Shown: in pieces, positions 31,692 through 44,130 of the stretch | How the letters are laid out: each line of letters opens with the position of its first letter | How positions within the stretch are numbered: position 1 is the stretch's first letter | Assembly (NCBI GenBank): GCA_030411725.1 | Contig: MU839828.1 | Location: 3,906,001-3,970,000 of the forward strand | Direction of reading: 5' to 3' | Origin: Echria macrotheca | Lineage: Eukaryota > Ascomycota > Sordariomycetes > Sordariales > Schizotheciaceae | Length of the DNA: 64,000 nucleotides | The notes under the pieces: model-generated | Told to the model about the DNA's origin: nothing | Seen by the model: only the letters and a program-made list of their open reading frames with translations | Database searches by the model: none | Made by a program: the position numbers and the translations under genes

Positions 31692-32816
31692 ATGTCATCT
31701 GAATATTCGTGGAGGCCTTTGTGCCCAGACTGGGTTATCAACACCACCGGTAATGTCAAGGAAGTTAGGAGTACCCGTTGCAACCCCAGTAATCTAACAG
31801 GTTCTCACAGTGTCGCGAGAGACCGCAAATGGTTCACCGACTACCGCCCAATCAAGAGTTTCCTGGACCCTTCGGGGGGGTTGAAAGCGTCGAAAGGCCT
31901 CGGGGTGATTGGAATCGGAACAGTCAATCTCCCAGTCAAGCGGTCTCCCAAGCTATCCGGACCCGACGCTCACGGCAAACTCCGCCTTGAGAACGTGTTG
32001 CACGTCCCGACGTCGGCCTGTAATATCGTTAGCAGATTACCAAAAGGCCATGTCCTTCATTTGGGGGTTATGTCCAACGGAGCAGCTGGCAGTATCATGG
32101 ACGAGGATGGCAAGCAAGTGGCATATCTCATTTCCCACCCAACCACCGAGCTGTGGCACATCAGAATCAGCGGTCCACCTGTTGGGCCTACCGTCGGAAA
32201 TTCAACGTTAGAATGGGGGGAAATCGTTGAATGCTCCGCACACTGGTCTTTCTCAGAGCGCGAAAAATGGGCACCAAGCCAGAATGCAACCGAAAGCAAG
32301 AGCCACGATGCTACGGGGCGGAAGTACAAAACTTGGACCGATGAAGAAATGGCGTATATCCAGAAAATTTTCGGCAGCGAGTTCGACTTTTTGCGCCAAT
32401 TCCACCTGAAAGTGTACCACCAAAAAGATAGGGATGAAGGGAGACGGCTCATACGAAACATGATGGCGCGAGACGAGAAGGGCAACGAAGAAGGCGACGC
32501 GAACAAAGAAGCTGGACCTGCTGCCGATGGTCCCCTGACAGATGAAGAGAGAGCGTATATGAAGAAAAAATGGGGCGGCGAGTACAATTTTCTGCGCATA
32601 CACGGTTGGAGTATTTACAAGGAGGAGGACAGAGAGGAAGGGAGAAATCTCATCCGAACCTATATCAAAAACGATAAAGGCGACAAGTCTAGTTCCGAGA
32701 GCGATACCGCCCTGCATCCCAGTTCTTCCAACAAGACAGACGTCAAACGTCAGCGTGGTGATGCGGATATTACGGGTGACGTTCGTCAGAGCAAGCGCGC
32801 TAAGACAACCGGATGA
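31692..32816 (+). CDS. domesticated Copia-type protease-like protein
   Basis: 374 residues if read through. Near the N-terminus CPDWVINTTG, then VARDRKWFTDY, GLGVIGIGTVNLP and KLRLENVLHVP reproduce the order of the aspartic-protease-like domain of Ty1/Copia polyproteins (W-x-x-D-S-G, H, LFxxY, G.G.V, L..VL.VP). The catalytic Asp is Asn here and no gag, integrase or reverse transcriptase surrounds it, so this is a host gene derived from a retrotransposon. A 51-nt in-frame segment (31750-31800, GT...AG) may be an intron; removing it gives the compact NTTGSHSVARD join. The C-terminus holds two tandem copies of a 45-residue helical module (LTDEE.AY..K..G.E..FLR...). Function unknown. Confidence 0.7.
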   Translation: MSSEYSWRPLCPDWVINTTGNVKEVRSTRCNPSNLTGSHSVARDRKWFTDYRPIKSFLDPSGGLKASKGLGVIGIGTVNLPVKRSPKLSGPDAHGKLRLENVLHVPTSACNIVSRLPKGHVLHLGVMSNGAAGSIMDEDGKQVAYLISHPTTELWHIRISGPPVGPTVGNSTLEWGEIVECSAHWSFSEREKWAPSQNATESKSHDATGRKYKTWTDEEMAYIQKIFGSEFDFLRQFHLKVYHQKDRDEGRRLIRNMMARDEKGNEEGDANKEAGPAADGPLTDEERAYMKKKWGGEYNFLRIHGWSIYKEEDREEGRNLIRTYIKNDKGDKSSSESDTALHPSSSNKTDVKRQRGDADITGDVRQSKRAKTTG

Positions 32817-33609
32817 TGAGAATATTCTGGGACTCGTTTTGGGCGAGACCGCATTCCGTAAGCCTTCATGTTTGCTCAAGTCCGCCGCATAAATTTGGAT
32901 AGCTGCTCACATTTCTACCTTGGGTTGGACAGCACATATGGATGCGGCCTCGGCGGCTCGAGAGGCACCGAGGTAATGTAGACGTGAAGTTATGGGTGAC
33001 AGGTCAATGAAGGTCTAGACGTCCGGCACCCCGAGAACATGGCTGGATATATGGAGTAGTTGGCGCAACATCTAGAGACCCAGAATTTGTCGTGTATAAG
33101 CGGCGAAGCGGGGCTACAGTGGGGAGATGTAGGCTGTGCAAGGGAAGGATGTCCTTTTTCTTGCACACCACAGAATTTGACATTGTTCGGGGTTTTTTTT
33201 TTTTTTTTTTTGGTTTAAAATTGTGTTTTTCTCCGACAGGTACAGGTGAGGAAAAACACAAGAGAAATAGAGGCCATCGGCGTAGAACAGACGGGACTGC
33301 AAAGACGGCCGGCGCCAAATGCCGGGACCTCCAGACGTCTGACCCCTCACGTTTTTTTTTTTCTTATTTTGGTAAATCGATAATTAGTAACCCGTGATTC
33401 GGGTCTCAAACCACATGGGTAACCCGCCAATGGATATAGTAGCTTAGCCTATAGACGCGCACCTAAACCAGATTGGCGCGTGGTTATCGCCGACGTTGTG
33501 CGGCTGAGGCGAATCGAACAAGCTGCCGACCCCATATCTTTGACGGACCTCGTCGTGAGAATTCTTGCTGTACTCGATTCCAAAACGCACCCGACGTAAA
33601 AAGTCAACG
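32817..33609. other. intergenic with 19-base T tract
   Basis: A T run at 33193-33211 and a shorter one near 33.35 kb. No gene recognised. Confidence 0.45.
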
Positions 33610-36487
33610 ATGCGACTATCACATGATCATCTCGGCTTCGCGCCTCCCTGTCCAAGCATCATACCCCATGCCGATGACGCAGCTTCCAGCGTCATCCACC
33701 ACTATTTTGGATGCCTGGTGGAAGGCCATAAAAAGCGATACTACGACTCGCTCGATCCCAGCCAGCAACTCGCGATCCGACAGGAATGTCGTCGTATTTT
33801 CATCCTGAGCAGGCGGACGGATGACGCGGTGAATCAATGGTCTCTGTTAAAGAACCTCGAGTGTATCTGTGGCAGGTGTGAGGAATCAGAAGTAGCCGAG
33901 GAGCCGTTGCCCCACGGCCATGATGGGCAGCTGGAAAATGAGGTTATGGCTCATCTTGTGCAGCTCCGGCATTCCAATGGAAAAGCAACCATCTCTCCAT
34001 CCTCAGATTTCGTATGTGAGCAGAGCATTCCCATCGCCAAGCTGCTGAAGTCGGACGGTGGGAACCCGTTCCGGTCTAACGAACTCGGCCATGGCGCTGG
34101 CGTCCGGTGGCTACATATTCCCTATAACAATATTTCAGTACGTTATTACCCTCTGTTTGATGGCCTTCAATGAGGTTCATCTTATGCTAACACGGATTCA
34201 GTGGGCAGAGGTTAGTCATAGGAAGCCTCATCGACAGAGACTTTACCATTTGCTAATGTAGGTACGGTAGCAAATTCTCAGGAGTTGTTCTGTGAACCAT
34301 CAGAACAACTGGGAAAACACTTTGGAGCAATCGAAACAGCACCGGGGTCCTTCGGGACTATGGCACATGCGAGCGTCTTACAATTCCATGTCCCAAAACT
34401 CGTCGTCGATTGCACTCTATGTAAGTGCGCATTTCGTTTCAGTTTTTTGCACCGATATAGTGCCTATTTGACACCGCCTAGATGCCCTATCTGAGCTGGG
34501 AATATGAGCAACAGTATCTCGATATGAGCAAGTGGACCTCTGAAATACAAAAGCAACGCAGACCACTCCTCAGCACACACCTGGCCAGTTCAATGCCCAA
34601 ACAAGCCTTGGAGGTTCAAGCCGATTCCGGCCAGGCAACAGAGTGGCCATCAAAGGCTGAGAATGAGGTACAACCGTACTCAACGGTACTATCGATGCAG
34701 ATGCTCGGTCGTACAACTGCCTCGGACCTTGGGGGGGTTTTAGAGAGATGGAGACTTGGCCGTATGAAATCGGACCTTGCCAACCTGCTTTCGGCTGCCG
34801 CAGAAAAGACGCTCAAGATGGCTCTTTACTATGACAAACTAGTCATACAGAAGCACCTTGGTCCGGGAGCTTCCCAGATCGAACTGCGGCGCTCCTTACA
34901 CCAAGCCTCCTACTGGTCTGTCGAGTCGAGATTCCACGACCGCAAACAGGTCGTCCGGCAAGCCACCGCGCCCGTCATGGAATACGAAAACAAACCTGGG
35001 GGTGGCCTCATGTGGCGCTGGGTGTCTGGTACGCCTCATACCAGCTTGTTGATGGTAGACAATCTCTGGATGTGGATCGTGGACTCTCGCACCATTGTCA
35101 CCTGCTTCCCTGATCATTATGGGGCGAGGGCTACGCAGAATTCTACTCTACACGGTAACATAGTAAGGAGGCTACGCAGGCCTGAAAATGAGAAGGTTGC
35201 GGACGTGCGGGAGCTCGCTCTAGTCATCATGGACGAGTGCACCGGAACCTTCTTCCGGCACGCAACCTCTGCACCTGCACAGCTTCCAGTTCTCGACGTC
35301 TTTGCACGAAAGATCAGCGACATCGTAAGCCGTCCCTGGCGATAGGCAGTTTTATCTATATGAGAGAAAGCTAACGCATTACATGCCTAAGACACGTCGA
35401 TGTCACCTGTTAGCTGAGCAAGTCGAGACGTTCACTAGAATGCTCTCGATGCTTTTCCAGACGGGCAATATCGCGAAAGCCAATTCCATGTTTCCTCAAA
35501 TGGGGGCCGAGATTAAAATGCAAAAGGAGATGAAGGGCGTTCTCGGCGAGCTCACAATGATGCGGCTCATCCTCGAGCAGCAAGAACAAGTCGTCAGACA
35601 GTTCAAAAATGAAACTCCCAGCGGAAGGCCTAGCTCCGGAAGCAGCGCATACGACCATCTATGTAGGATAGAGTGCCACGCAGCGATACTCGACAACCTC
35701 ATCAAGTCAGCTCAGACCACGCAAAACGAGGTAGGTTGAGATTTTGTTTCGTGCTTTGCAACAAGCTCAGCTGACAGGCATGATAGCTCGACGACTTGAA
35801 GAATACCGTGTCCCTTCTTCAGCAAGAAGCCAATGTCATCCAGTCGTTCGAATCGGCTAGACAAGGAGAGTCGGCAGCTAAGCAAGGCAAGGTAGTGGTG
35901 CTCTTTACCATTGTAACCGTCATTTTGTACGCTCTGTCCCTCCTCCAACACCAATGCGCCTCAATCTCTCAGTCTACCTACGGTACGCTGGTCGGTCTAA
36001 CAGAATTTTTAGTTCACCCCTATCCTTCATGTCGAGCATCTTCAGCATGAACTCGATCGAAATGTCCGAGTCCCCCTTGTCTCTCAGCTCCGAGGTGAAA
36101 TACATTAGTTGCGTCTCCCCTTCCCTTCCGAAACTATATGAGATTATTATGGACCTCACGCTAATAGTATCGTTCGGGGAGGAAACAGTTCTCGTCTCGG
36201 GTGTGATAATCTTCATCTTTCTCATCTTCGCATACAGCGCAACCCTCCGGAAGATTGTGGGCGCCGCCTTCCGCATTCCCTGTCGTTGGGTTATCGGTCA
36301 TGTTGACCCGTTGCGGCGAGATTACCTCGTCCGGCGGCCGATCAAGGACAGAATTGAAGAGTTTGAGACCTGGCAGCAGGAGAAGCTTAATATCCGTAGC
36401 CGCCACGGAAGTATGAGGTATTTGAAGATGAAGGAACTCCAGAGGGTTGTCGCCGAGAGGAAGAAGGTCGCTATGCAGATGCCGTAG
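33610..36487 (+). CDS. CorA-like Mg2+ transporter-domain membrane protein
   Basis: Seven exons: 33610-34137, 34202-34210, 34271-34420, 34482-35324, 35392-35730, 35787-35926 and 36013-36487, giving 827 residues in a continuous frame. WLHIPYNNISWAE, QHRGPSGLWHMR and ALYMPYLSWEYE match the long soluble domain of fungal CorA-like proteins. The C-terminal coiled region (HLLAEQVETFTRML...) leads to the membrane hairpin VVVLFTIVTVIF-SPLSFMSSIFSMN, in which the MN replaces the GMN selectivity motif of true CorA, and then a second hydrophobic helix. It should sit in a membrane, but channel activity is doubtful without GMN. The 9-nt exon encodes WAE only and rests on splice and motif logic. Confidence 0.72.
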
Positions 36488-36770
36488 GCATCCTAGCTGA
36501 TTCCGGGGGTTTTCTGTAGGCTCGAGCGATGACAAGGGCGACACTTGCGGGACACTGGCAGCGACTGCATGGATCAGCAAAAGCGTGCGTTTGAGGCCAA
36601 GCTGAAGGTTGAGTAATGTGGTATGGTCGAGACAAGGTTGTGCCTGCTTGAGCCATGACTCCTCAGCTACCTACTCGTGCAATTCCTTTCAAACGTCCTA
36701 TTTAGCCTACTTGTTCCACATTCATTCGGTGATGATTCTGCGAACATTGGCTAACCTCCTCACCCTTCCT
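36488..36770. other. short convergent 3' flank
   Basis: Nothing recognised. Confidence 0.4.
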
Positions 36771-37674
36771 TTACACCTCTTCCTCAAGCCCATCCAGAGC
36801 CACGATATCCTCTTCATCGAGCTCAAAGCCGAACACATCCGCGTTTTGCTCAATCCTTTCAGGCGTCTTGCTCTTGGGCAGGACCACCCAGCCCTTCTGC
36901 AAGCCGTATCGAATAAGGACTTGCGCTGGCGTCTTCGAATGTTTTGCAGCGATCCTCCCCAACACCGTGTGTTCCAGCTTGTCCTTCTCCCCAGTAACCA
37001 GGGGCGAGTACGCCTGCACCACAATCCCATGGTCCTCACAATACTTGACAACCTCTCTCTGCTGGCTCCAAGGATGAAGCTTCGCGTTTATCACCGATCA
37101 GCAACCGTCTGCCCCTACTCTTCTCCGTACCTAGGTATGAACAACTCACCTCAATCTGATTCACATGCGGCGGCCAAACCTTCGCATACGCCCGCATCTC
37201 CTCAAGATGTTCCACGTCGTAGTTGCTCACCCCAATCAGCCTCGCTTTCCCCTCGGCATACAACTTCTCCAACGCACCCCAAAGCTCCCTCCGGGCATCC
37301 GCACCGCCGCGCGGCGTGTGGATCAGAAACAGTTCCACGTACCCATTATCCCCATCACCGCTGATGCGTCGTACGCTGTCCAGTGCAAGCTGGTATGTTT
37401 TCTCAGGCGAACCGCCGCATACTCCCTGTTTAGTGGTGATGAAGATCTCGCCGCGCGGGATCGAGCCCGCTATCTCGTGGAGCAACGCGCCGACTTGAGC
37501 CTCGTTGCGGTAGAGCTGGGCTGAATCGAGGTGTCGGTAGCCCGCGGCCAGCGCGGCGCGGGCGGGGGCGAGACAAGCTTCGCCAGGGAGTTGCCAGAGG
37601 CCGAAACCAAGGAGGGGGATGGGGACTTTGGTGTCTTTGGGGCTTGTGGTGGAGGAAAGGGATAGGGGGGCCAT
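36771..37674 (-). CDS. aldo/keto reductase
   Basis: Exons 37674-37151 region (ends 37150) and 37079-36771 give 277 residues. The AKR catalytic tetrad is visible: Asp in YRHLDSAQLY with its Tyr, Lys in EIFITTKQG, and His in ELFLIHTP. IPLLGFGLWQLPG is the first strand, LIGVSNYDVEHL the barrel signature, and QVLIRYGLQKGWVVLPKSKTPERI the NADPH-binding end. The intron (70 nt, donor GTGAGT) removes a stretch between VNQIE and LHPWSQQ. A cytosolic NAD(P)H-dependent carbonyl reductase of the xylose-reductase/2,5-diketogluconate type is expected. It lies tail-on to the P450 gene, with both on the minus strand. Confidence 0.9.
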
Positions 37675-38310
37675 TTCGTTGACGTAAAACGTACTGGTGA
37701 CTGTTAAGGGTGGAGACTGGGGAGATGAAAACGGAGGCTGGTGGTAGTCAGTTCCTAGATTTCCAAGTACGAGATTCGAAATCACTCCGCAACCTGCTTG
37801 TATTACCCTCGTTGCCTTTTGCGGGGTAATTAGTAATGGGTTTGTCTGCCTGGCAGCAAAACGGAAACGGGTTGGGGTACTGCGGGGATGCGGTCTGGGT
37901 CCACGATGTCTGGTTGAAGCTGTAATATTGGGTATGTAAACGGGCAACCAGGCGACACCAGAGTGCTAACTGGTACAGATGAGGCCTACGAGATTGTGAT
38001 ATCTCACTCGCATTGTTGGATCAGCATCCTGATTTGCAGGTTCTGTGCTAGACTTCATCCTGTCCTTCCCGCTCTCGCCTTTTCCCCCGCTGACAAGATC
38101 TCACCACCCCTAACCTTTAACAGCGGTGAAGGTACCCACCTATAAAGGATTCCCAAGGTTGCCCCCTAATACATACTATTCCCAAACCTTAGATGCTTGG
38201 GCCATGACGTTCAGCTGATTGCCGATCATGAAGTTGGTACCTCCTTACCGGAATGTAGTATCTCGCTGTCAGCATACCTACCCAAAGGATCCTTCTTCTC
38301 AGAGGCTAGA
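37675..38310. other. intergenic between reductase and P450
   Basis: 636 bp, presumed promoter of the reductase and terminator of the P450. No gene seen. Confidence 0.4.
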
Positions 38311-39910
38311 TCACTCGTTTGCCACCTTCGTAACATGAACCGGCCAGCTATGAGGGAGCGTATTGAAATAGGCCTCGTAACTCCATTCCTGGTGCGGATC
38401 GACCTGGCGTATATCGTAGTCACGGACGATGCTTGCGGCCATCTTGGAGAGCTCAATCTTGGCGAGGTTGATCCCAGGACAAGCCGCATAGCCTAAGCCG
38501 AAAGGCATGTAATAATGCTCCAGTTCGGCGCTGGCCTTCTCGTCCAGCCATCGGTCCGGGTTGAAGTCGTTGGCATCCGGTCCCCAGATACTCTTGTCCC
38601 GCATCATGGAGCTAAAGTGTAACGATCGAGGTTAGACCATGCCGCTTTGGCTTTCTATCCCTGAAAACCGGTAAGGAGAGGACTTACTAAGGATGAATCG
38701 CCAATGTCGTCCCCTCAGGAAACACCCTGTCTCCCACCCTCGTTCCACCTTCCGGCGCCACCCTAGGCAACCCAGTCCCAAGCGGTCCAAATAATCTCAA
38801 GGACTCCTTGATGCAAGCCTGCAAATACGGCAAGGTCTGCGCATCCGCAAATGACACCACCCTATCCTTGCACCGCCCATACTCCCTCTGCGAGCTCCGC
38901 ACCTCCTCCCGACACCTCTCCCACGCCGAGGCGTGCCTGATCGTGTAATACACAAAGCTCTGCAGACCCGTCGACATGGCGTCTGTCCCCGCCGTAACCC
39001 CCAATGTGGTCTGCGCTTGCACGTCGCGCAGCGTGATCTTCCCCTGTGCATGCGCTTGGAACCACTGCGTGAGCACGTCGCTAGGCCCCGTAGAGGGCTT
39101 CTCTTCCTCCGAACCCCAGCGAGCCTGCCGCTCGGAAATAGCATTCATAGCTGTTACGAAGATGAGCCGGAAGGGAAGCACCCCCGTCCACGTGACGAAC
39201 GGGTTGGCGACGAGCTTGTTCAACCAAGGGAAATACCCTGCGCAGGTGCCGATGCCGACGATACCGTGCGAACGAGCCAGAGTGTCGTCGATATCGGTGC
39301 CGGACGAGAGGAAGCCGAAGGGCTTGGAGAAGAGGACTTCGCCGGTGATATCGGCGGCAGCGAAGGTGAAGAACTTGTCGAGGTCCATGGGGTGCTTGGT
39401 GTCAGCGAAGCGGTCTAGCCAGTCAAGTAGCTGGCCGAAGAGGGCGTCGATGCGGGCCTCGGAGCGAAGCAGGTTCGTGGTTGAGTAGCCGTGCAGGAGG
39501 TGGCGGGAGCGGGCAACTTTGGCTTTGGGGTCCGTGATGGAGAGGGTGGTTTGGAAGCGGTAGTCGGGGAGGGCGCCGGCGCGGTACCAGTTGTCTTTGT
39601 GCAGGGCGGTAAGCAACAGCTTGCGAGGGGCGTCACGGTGGCACACGCTGATTTCGTTGGGAGCGATGCGCACAAACGGGCCATGCTGCTGGTGTAGACC
39701 GTATATCACGTTGAGAGAATCGCCTTGGAGGAGCGTGCGGATTTGCCAGAAGCGGGTGATGGATGCGAAGAACGGCCCGGGGATGTCGCTGAGAGGTGAG
39801 AGGTAGCGGCGTTTAATGGCTACTGCGAGGACGGCGGTAATCAAGAGGGTGATGATGGAGCGGAGGTCCGCGTAGGCCATACACAGCTCTAGTGGGGAGT
39901 TCGCCATCAT
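38311..39910 (-). CDS. cytochrome P450 monooxygenase
   Basis: Exons 39910-38688 and 38611-38311 give 507 residues. A short N-terminal membrane anchor (ITLLITAVLAVAI) precedes the Pro-rich hinge LSDIPGPF. The I-helix region has VTAGTDAMST, the K-helix ESLR, then FNPDRW and the haem-binding PFGLGYAACPG with the cysteine ligand at 452. The order and length suit the fungal benzoate/pisatin-demethylase-like clan. The substrate is unknown. It is next to an aldo/keto reductase and 5 kb from a UstYa-like gene, which could be a small metabolite locus. Confidence 0.92.
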
Positions 39911-40663
39911 CGAGGTGTGAAATGTTTACCTTGTATTGAAAAGTCGATGGGAGGAAAGAGACCGAGATATGGTGAAGATAGTTTTGATGATCGTCGTTCT
40001 GACGTGTCTGCTATTTCACGTTTCAGCTTGTCACTCGACAAATACCCCGCCAATTCCTCGGAACCGAGCAATGGCGATGCGTATGGGTACCTATCCTGTG
40101 CTACGATGCGCACTCGTTCCGAAAGGGCACACCGGGTACGACGTAGCATGCATGTTGATTGGCTGTGATGCGGTCAAGACATCCCCCACAGCATACATCT
40201 ATGTCAGCTAGAGTGTCATTGAGTTGCCAGGTTCTACTTGTTCATCCCTGACCAAATCCCGAAGAGCCGCAACGGAAGATCGGGGGTGAAGACAACGCCC
40301 TTGTTCGTAACGTGAAACTCCGCGAAGTCGTCATGGAAAGGTTTGGAACACCCACCCAACTGGCATTGACCTGTCATGAAATGTAGTCCGTTGCGACCGT
40401 CAGTCTAGCCACCATCTCCCGTAGCGTCCGAACCGACGGAGTCGCATCAGGAGCCGGGCGGAGGTTGGTACAACACCCACGGGCCGAAAGAAGCTGATTA
40501 CTTGATGCAAGCTTGATACACCTCCACACTGGATCACGAGAGTGCGATAGCAATCAACGATGTGTATGGACATTGTTCGGGCCCACGTAGAGCCTTGTGT
40601 GCGTTTTCAGGAATTGACGGCTCACAGCGACCCAGCGTTCTGTAAGGGACAGACTCTCAATAT
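39911..40663. other. intergenic, P450 promoter
   Basis: Nothing recognised. Confidence 0.4.
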
Positions 40664-42202
40664 TTAAACGCTGGGTGCCGGAGCTACTGCGGCCGACATC
40701 TCAATGTTCTCTGCCACCACCACCTCTCCATGAAACGATTCGCGATAAGCCGTAACGGAATCCCAAATACTTGCCACCCCTGCGCATATTCCCACCACCA
40801 GGGCAAACACCTGATCCAGCTCGCTAAACGCAATCATGTTGGACGGCCCGAAGACACACTGCCTCCCATATGTCGTGAGATACGCAAATGGGACTACCAA
40901 AGTGGTGAGAAAAAAATCCATCATGTATGCCAGTACGACAAAGAAGGGATACAAGATGAGGAAGAAAACTGCCCCAAGTGCGACGATGCCAGGGATCCAT
41001 AGCGACAGATGGGTGTTCGGTTCAATTTTGAGGAAGAAGCCACAAGCAAGGACTGCACAGACAAAACCAATGAAACCCATGAAGAAGACCGGCGCATCGT
41101 TATCGCCACAGCCTACACCCGGAATCATGTCCGATTTTGCCGCTAGATCGCTCATCCCGATATTTGTTATACGGCAGCCGCCGGGCCAGTTTTGCATCAT
41201 CGGGGAGGCCTGGCAATACAGAGGTTTCGTGATGGCGAGACACCATATCATGGTTGCCCAGATCAATAATGTCCTCACCACATGTCGAATTGGCCCTGAT
41301 GGGTTCGGGGCGTAACCGAGTGCGACGAGTGGACCAATGGTCACTGGTAGTGCTGAAACCAAGAAGTGATTGATGACGATAAGTGCTGATCGAAGGGTGA
41401 GAATGTCCGGTACAGCCGTATCCCCGTCGGAAGCCGGGACGAAGGACGGGTTGCTGTATCCAAAGACCTGGTAAAAGTCCACCCGGCGCCATCGAAGCTT
41501 GATATCCCCGGCGGCCACGCAGGGTAGCGCCAAGGCAACTATCAGCTCTGCATCGCGCCTCAAATACCATATCCATTGGCGTAAGAGCTCCCAGACACCG
41601 GATACCGAGGATGCATTCCGCGCTCTGCGCCTCCCCGACGACGGACGTATGCCTGAAAATGCCGCCGCCACCATGGCGATGGCCCACGCAATAAGCGTAC
41701 CACCGCCATACAGGCCGGAGATGGGCGAGACTTCCGCCGGGGTTACTGCGGACAGTATTAGCATGGTTAGATAACAACGTAGGTATTGAAGAGTCCGTAC
41801 CGAAATCCTTGTATTGATACTGGGGCGGGAAATGGTCGCCAGCAACAGTTGAAGGGACGCTGATAGTGAAATTTGGCGAGAGGGGCTGCCCGGCTGATGC
41901 ACACTCTCTCATGAAAATCTCCGCTGTATATTGCGCCTTTCCAGGGTCGCTTTGGCAGCTCTGCCAAACACAGTCCCACACCTGTAGGTGCGAGACACCC
42001 TCTGGCTTCGTGTCTGGGCAGCATCCCCCATCGCTTCGAGAGCATCTCTCGTACCAGTACCCGGTCTGCTTATCGAGAATACAGGGCTTCGCACATCCCG
42101 GAACATCTTGCCAGTTGTATTTCGCCGGGTTTTCCGACGGGATGTAAGTGTCCATGTAAGTCCGGACCAGGTGGAAGAGGTACACAGGGTGTGATACAAG
42201 CA
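40664..42202 (-). CDS. Cys-rich (CFEM-like) multi-spanning membrane protein
   Basis: Exons from 42203 to 41801 and 41745-40664 are joined by a 55-nt intron (donor GTACGG, CTAAT branch). An additional first exon with the real ATG must lie upstream of the acceptor at 42204; I could not fix it, so the 5' end is partial. About 495 residues are visible. The ectodomain has eight Cys in the order of a CFEM-like fold (VPGCAKPC, C, GGCC, DC..QSC, EC) and is followed by about six or seven hydrophobic helices. Such proteins sit in the plasma membrane of ascomycetes; a receptor role is possible but not shown. Confidence 0.65.
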
Positions 42203-42851
42203 GCTGAGTCGATTAGTATGGGAAAAAGCTTTCGTGAAGAGGAATGGCGGTGTCGAAGGTTTGTTGTCTGTCGACGATCAGGCTCGCTCGTGATAAGGCC
42301 TCAAGGCTCGAGCTGATGCCTTGGCGGTTGTGGCTGTGCCCCTGCATCCTACATAGAACTAACGTTATTCAGGACATTCTCTTGGCTACGGGCCTGAATT
42401 GATCAGATGAACGACAAGCCTGACCGACAAAACACATCTGCTCTGTACCTAAGCGTGCTAAGGTAGGGTCCAATGGAATCTAGCCACTGCGCGTACTGAG
42501 TTCACCCAGTGTCCGTGAGACTTTCTGGGAGTTTCAGTTGCAACATTAGACGTCCGAGCAACTTGATTGGTGCGGATTCATCCGGTAGTCTGCCTGTTAC
42601 GTCGGTGGGCGGTTACAACTTTGGGGGGGTTCAAGTTTATTCCCAGCGGGAAACCCAATTAGGTGTGCCGGGACGACTTCCGAAGTTCCGGGCGCCACCA
42701 CAATTCTTGCCCTCCAAACAACGCTGAGAATGAACGCAAACCAAGGTCGAAGCCCGCCGAACCACCTTCCCGACGCGTGGCACTAAACACGGTTCTGACC
42801 CATAACCAGGGCTGAGGGTGCTTGATCAGACAAACGCTTAGCTTTCCTGCC
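42203..42851. other. divergent region between membrane protein and biotin synthase
   Basis: About 650 bp. It may hold the missing 5' exon of the membrane protein and the promoter of the biotin synthase gene. Confidence 0.4.
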
Positions 42852-44130
42852 ATGACTTCCTTTCGGATTGTGTCCCGGCACCATCTCGGGCGGGGTTCTT
42901 CGCCGATGCTCGGGGCCGCCAGCGTCCCCTCCCGGCTGATGTCCTTGGCGGCGACATCAACACCCAGGCAGTCTCCCTCATCAACGCTTGGCGCAAATTC
43001 GATTTCACACGAACGCGCTCGTCACATTCTTCGAGACTCGGTGTCGAGAATGGCACCGCGGAACGATTGGACAAGGGATGAAGTCGCAGCGATCTATCAC
43101 CACCCCCTGATGGAGCTTGGATACCAATCTGTAAGACTCCCCCAAGTGCAGGCCACTCCCGGCGCATTGTTAGGGTCAAGACTTGTTCTAATAGTCTCGG
43201 TTCCCGTAGGCCTCAGTACATCGACGGTTTCACAAGCCTAATGAGGTCCAACTCTGCACGCTGATGAACATAAAAACTGGAGGCTGCAGCGAGGATTGTT
43301 CCTACTGCGCACAGTCAACACGCTATCAGAAAGGGACAGGACTCGTCGCCAAGCGTGTCGAGACGATTGAGTCGGTTCTAGAGGCCGCAAGGATTGCCAA
43401 GGCCAACGGCAGCACACGGTTTTGCATGGGAGCGGCGTGGCGCGATATGCGAGGGAGAAAGAACAGCATGCGTAACATCAAGGATATGGTCACCGGAGTA
43501 CGCGCCATGGGAATGGAGGTCTGCGTGACCCTTGGCATGATCGACGCCGACCAAGCACGAGAGCTTCGTGCCGCCGGTCTCACGGCTTACAACCATAACC
43601 TCGATACGAGCCGGGAGTTCTACCCCAGCATTATTTCTACACGCACCTATGATGAGCGCCTGAACACCCTCACCCACGTCCGGGATGCTGGCATCAACGT
43701 CTGTTCCGGTGGCATCCTAGGTCTCGGAGAGACAGCCGACGACCGGATCGGTCTGCTTCACACCGTGGCTACCTTGCCCAGTCATCCCGAGAGCTTTCCT
43801 GTCAACGCCCTAGTTCCTATCAAAGGGACACCTCTGGGTGACAGAAAACCAATTGAATTCACGGCCATGATGCGAACCATTGCGACAGCCAGGATCCTTA
43901 TGCCGGCTACTATCATCCGCATTGCCGCAGGTCGCAAGACGATGTCTGAAGAGCAGCAGGCGCTGTGCTTCATGGCGGGCGCTAACGCCATCTTCACGGG
44001 CGAAAAGATGCTCACAACCGATTGCAACGGATGGGATGAAGACGCCGCCATGTTCAAGCGCTGGGGCTTGGAGCCGATGAAGAGCTTTCGGAAGACGACC
44101 GTCACATCGGGTCCGGAAGCACCTCTGTGA
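42852..44130 (+). CDS. BIO2: biotin synthase, mitochondrial
   Basis: Exons 42852-43130 and 43210-44130 (intron 79 nt, donor GTAAGA, acceptor CGTAG) give 399 residues. An Arg/Ser-rich N-terminus (MTSFRIVSRHHLGRG) is a mitochondrial presequence. The radical-SAM cluster ligands are C119, C123 and C126 in GGCSEDCSYC; the additional 2Fe-2S ligands are seen in FCMGAAW, MEVCVTLGM, INVCSGGILGLGE and the Arg of IRIAAGRKTM. It inserts sulfur into dethiobiotin, the last step of biotin synthesis. The other biotin genes (DTB synthetase/DAPA transaminase) are not visible in this window, although fungi often place them together. Confidence 0.97.

Noticed and set aside
37087..37947. Long upstream and downstream extensions of the aldo/keto reductase frame
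   Set aside because: The upstream extension lacks homology-like features, and the downstream one is intron read-through after VNQIE.
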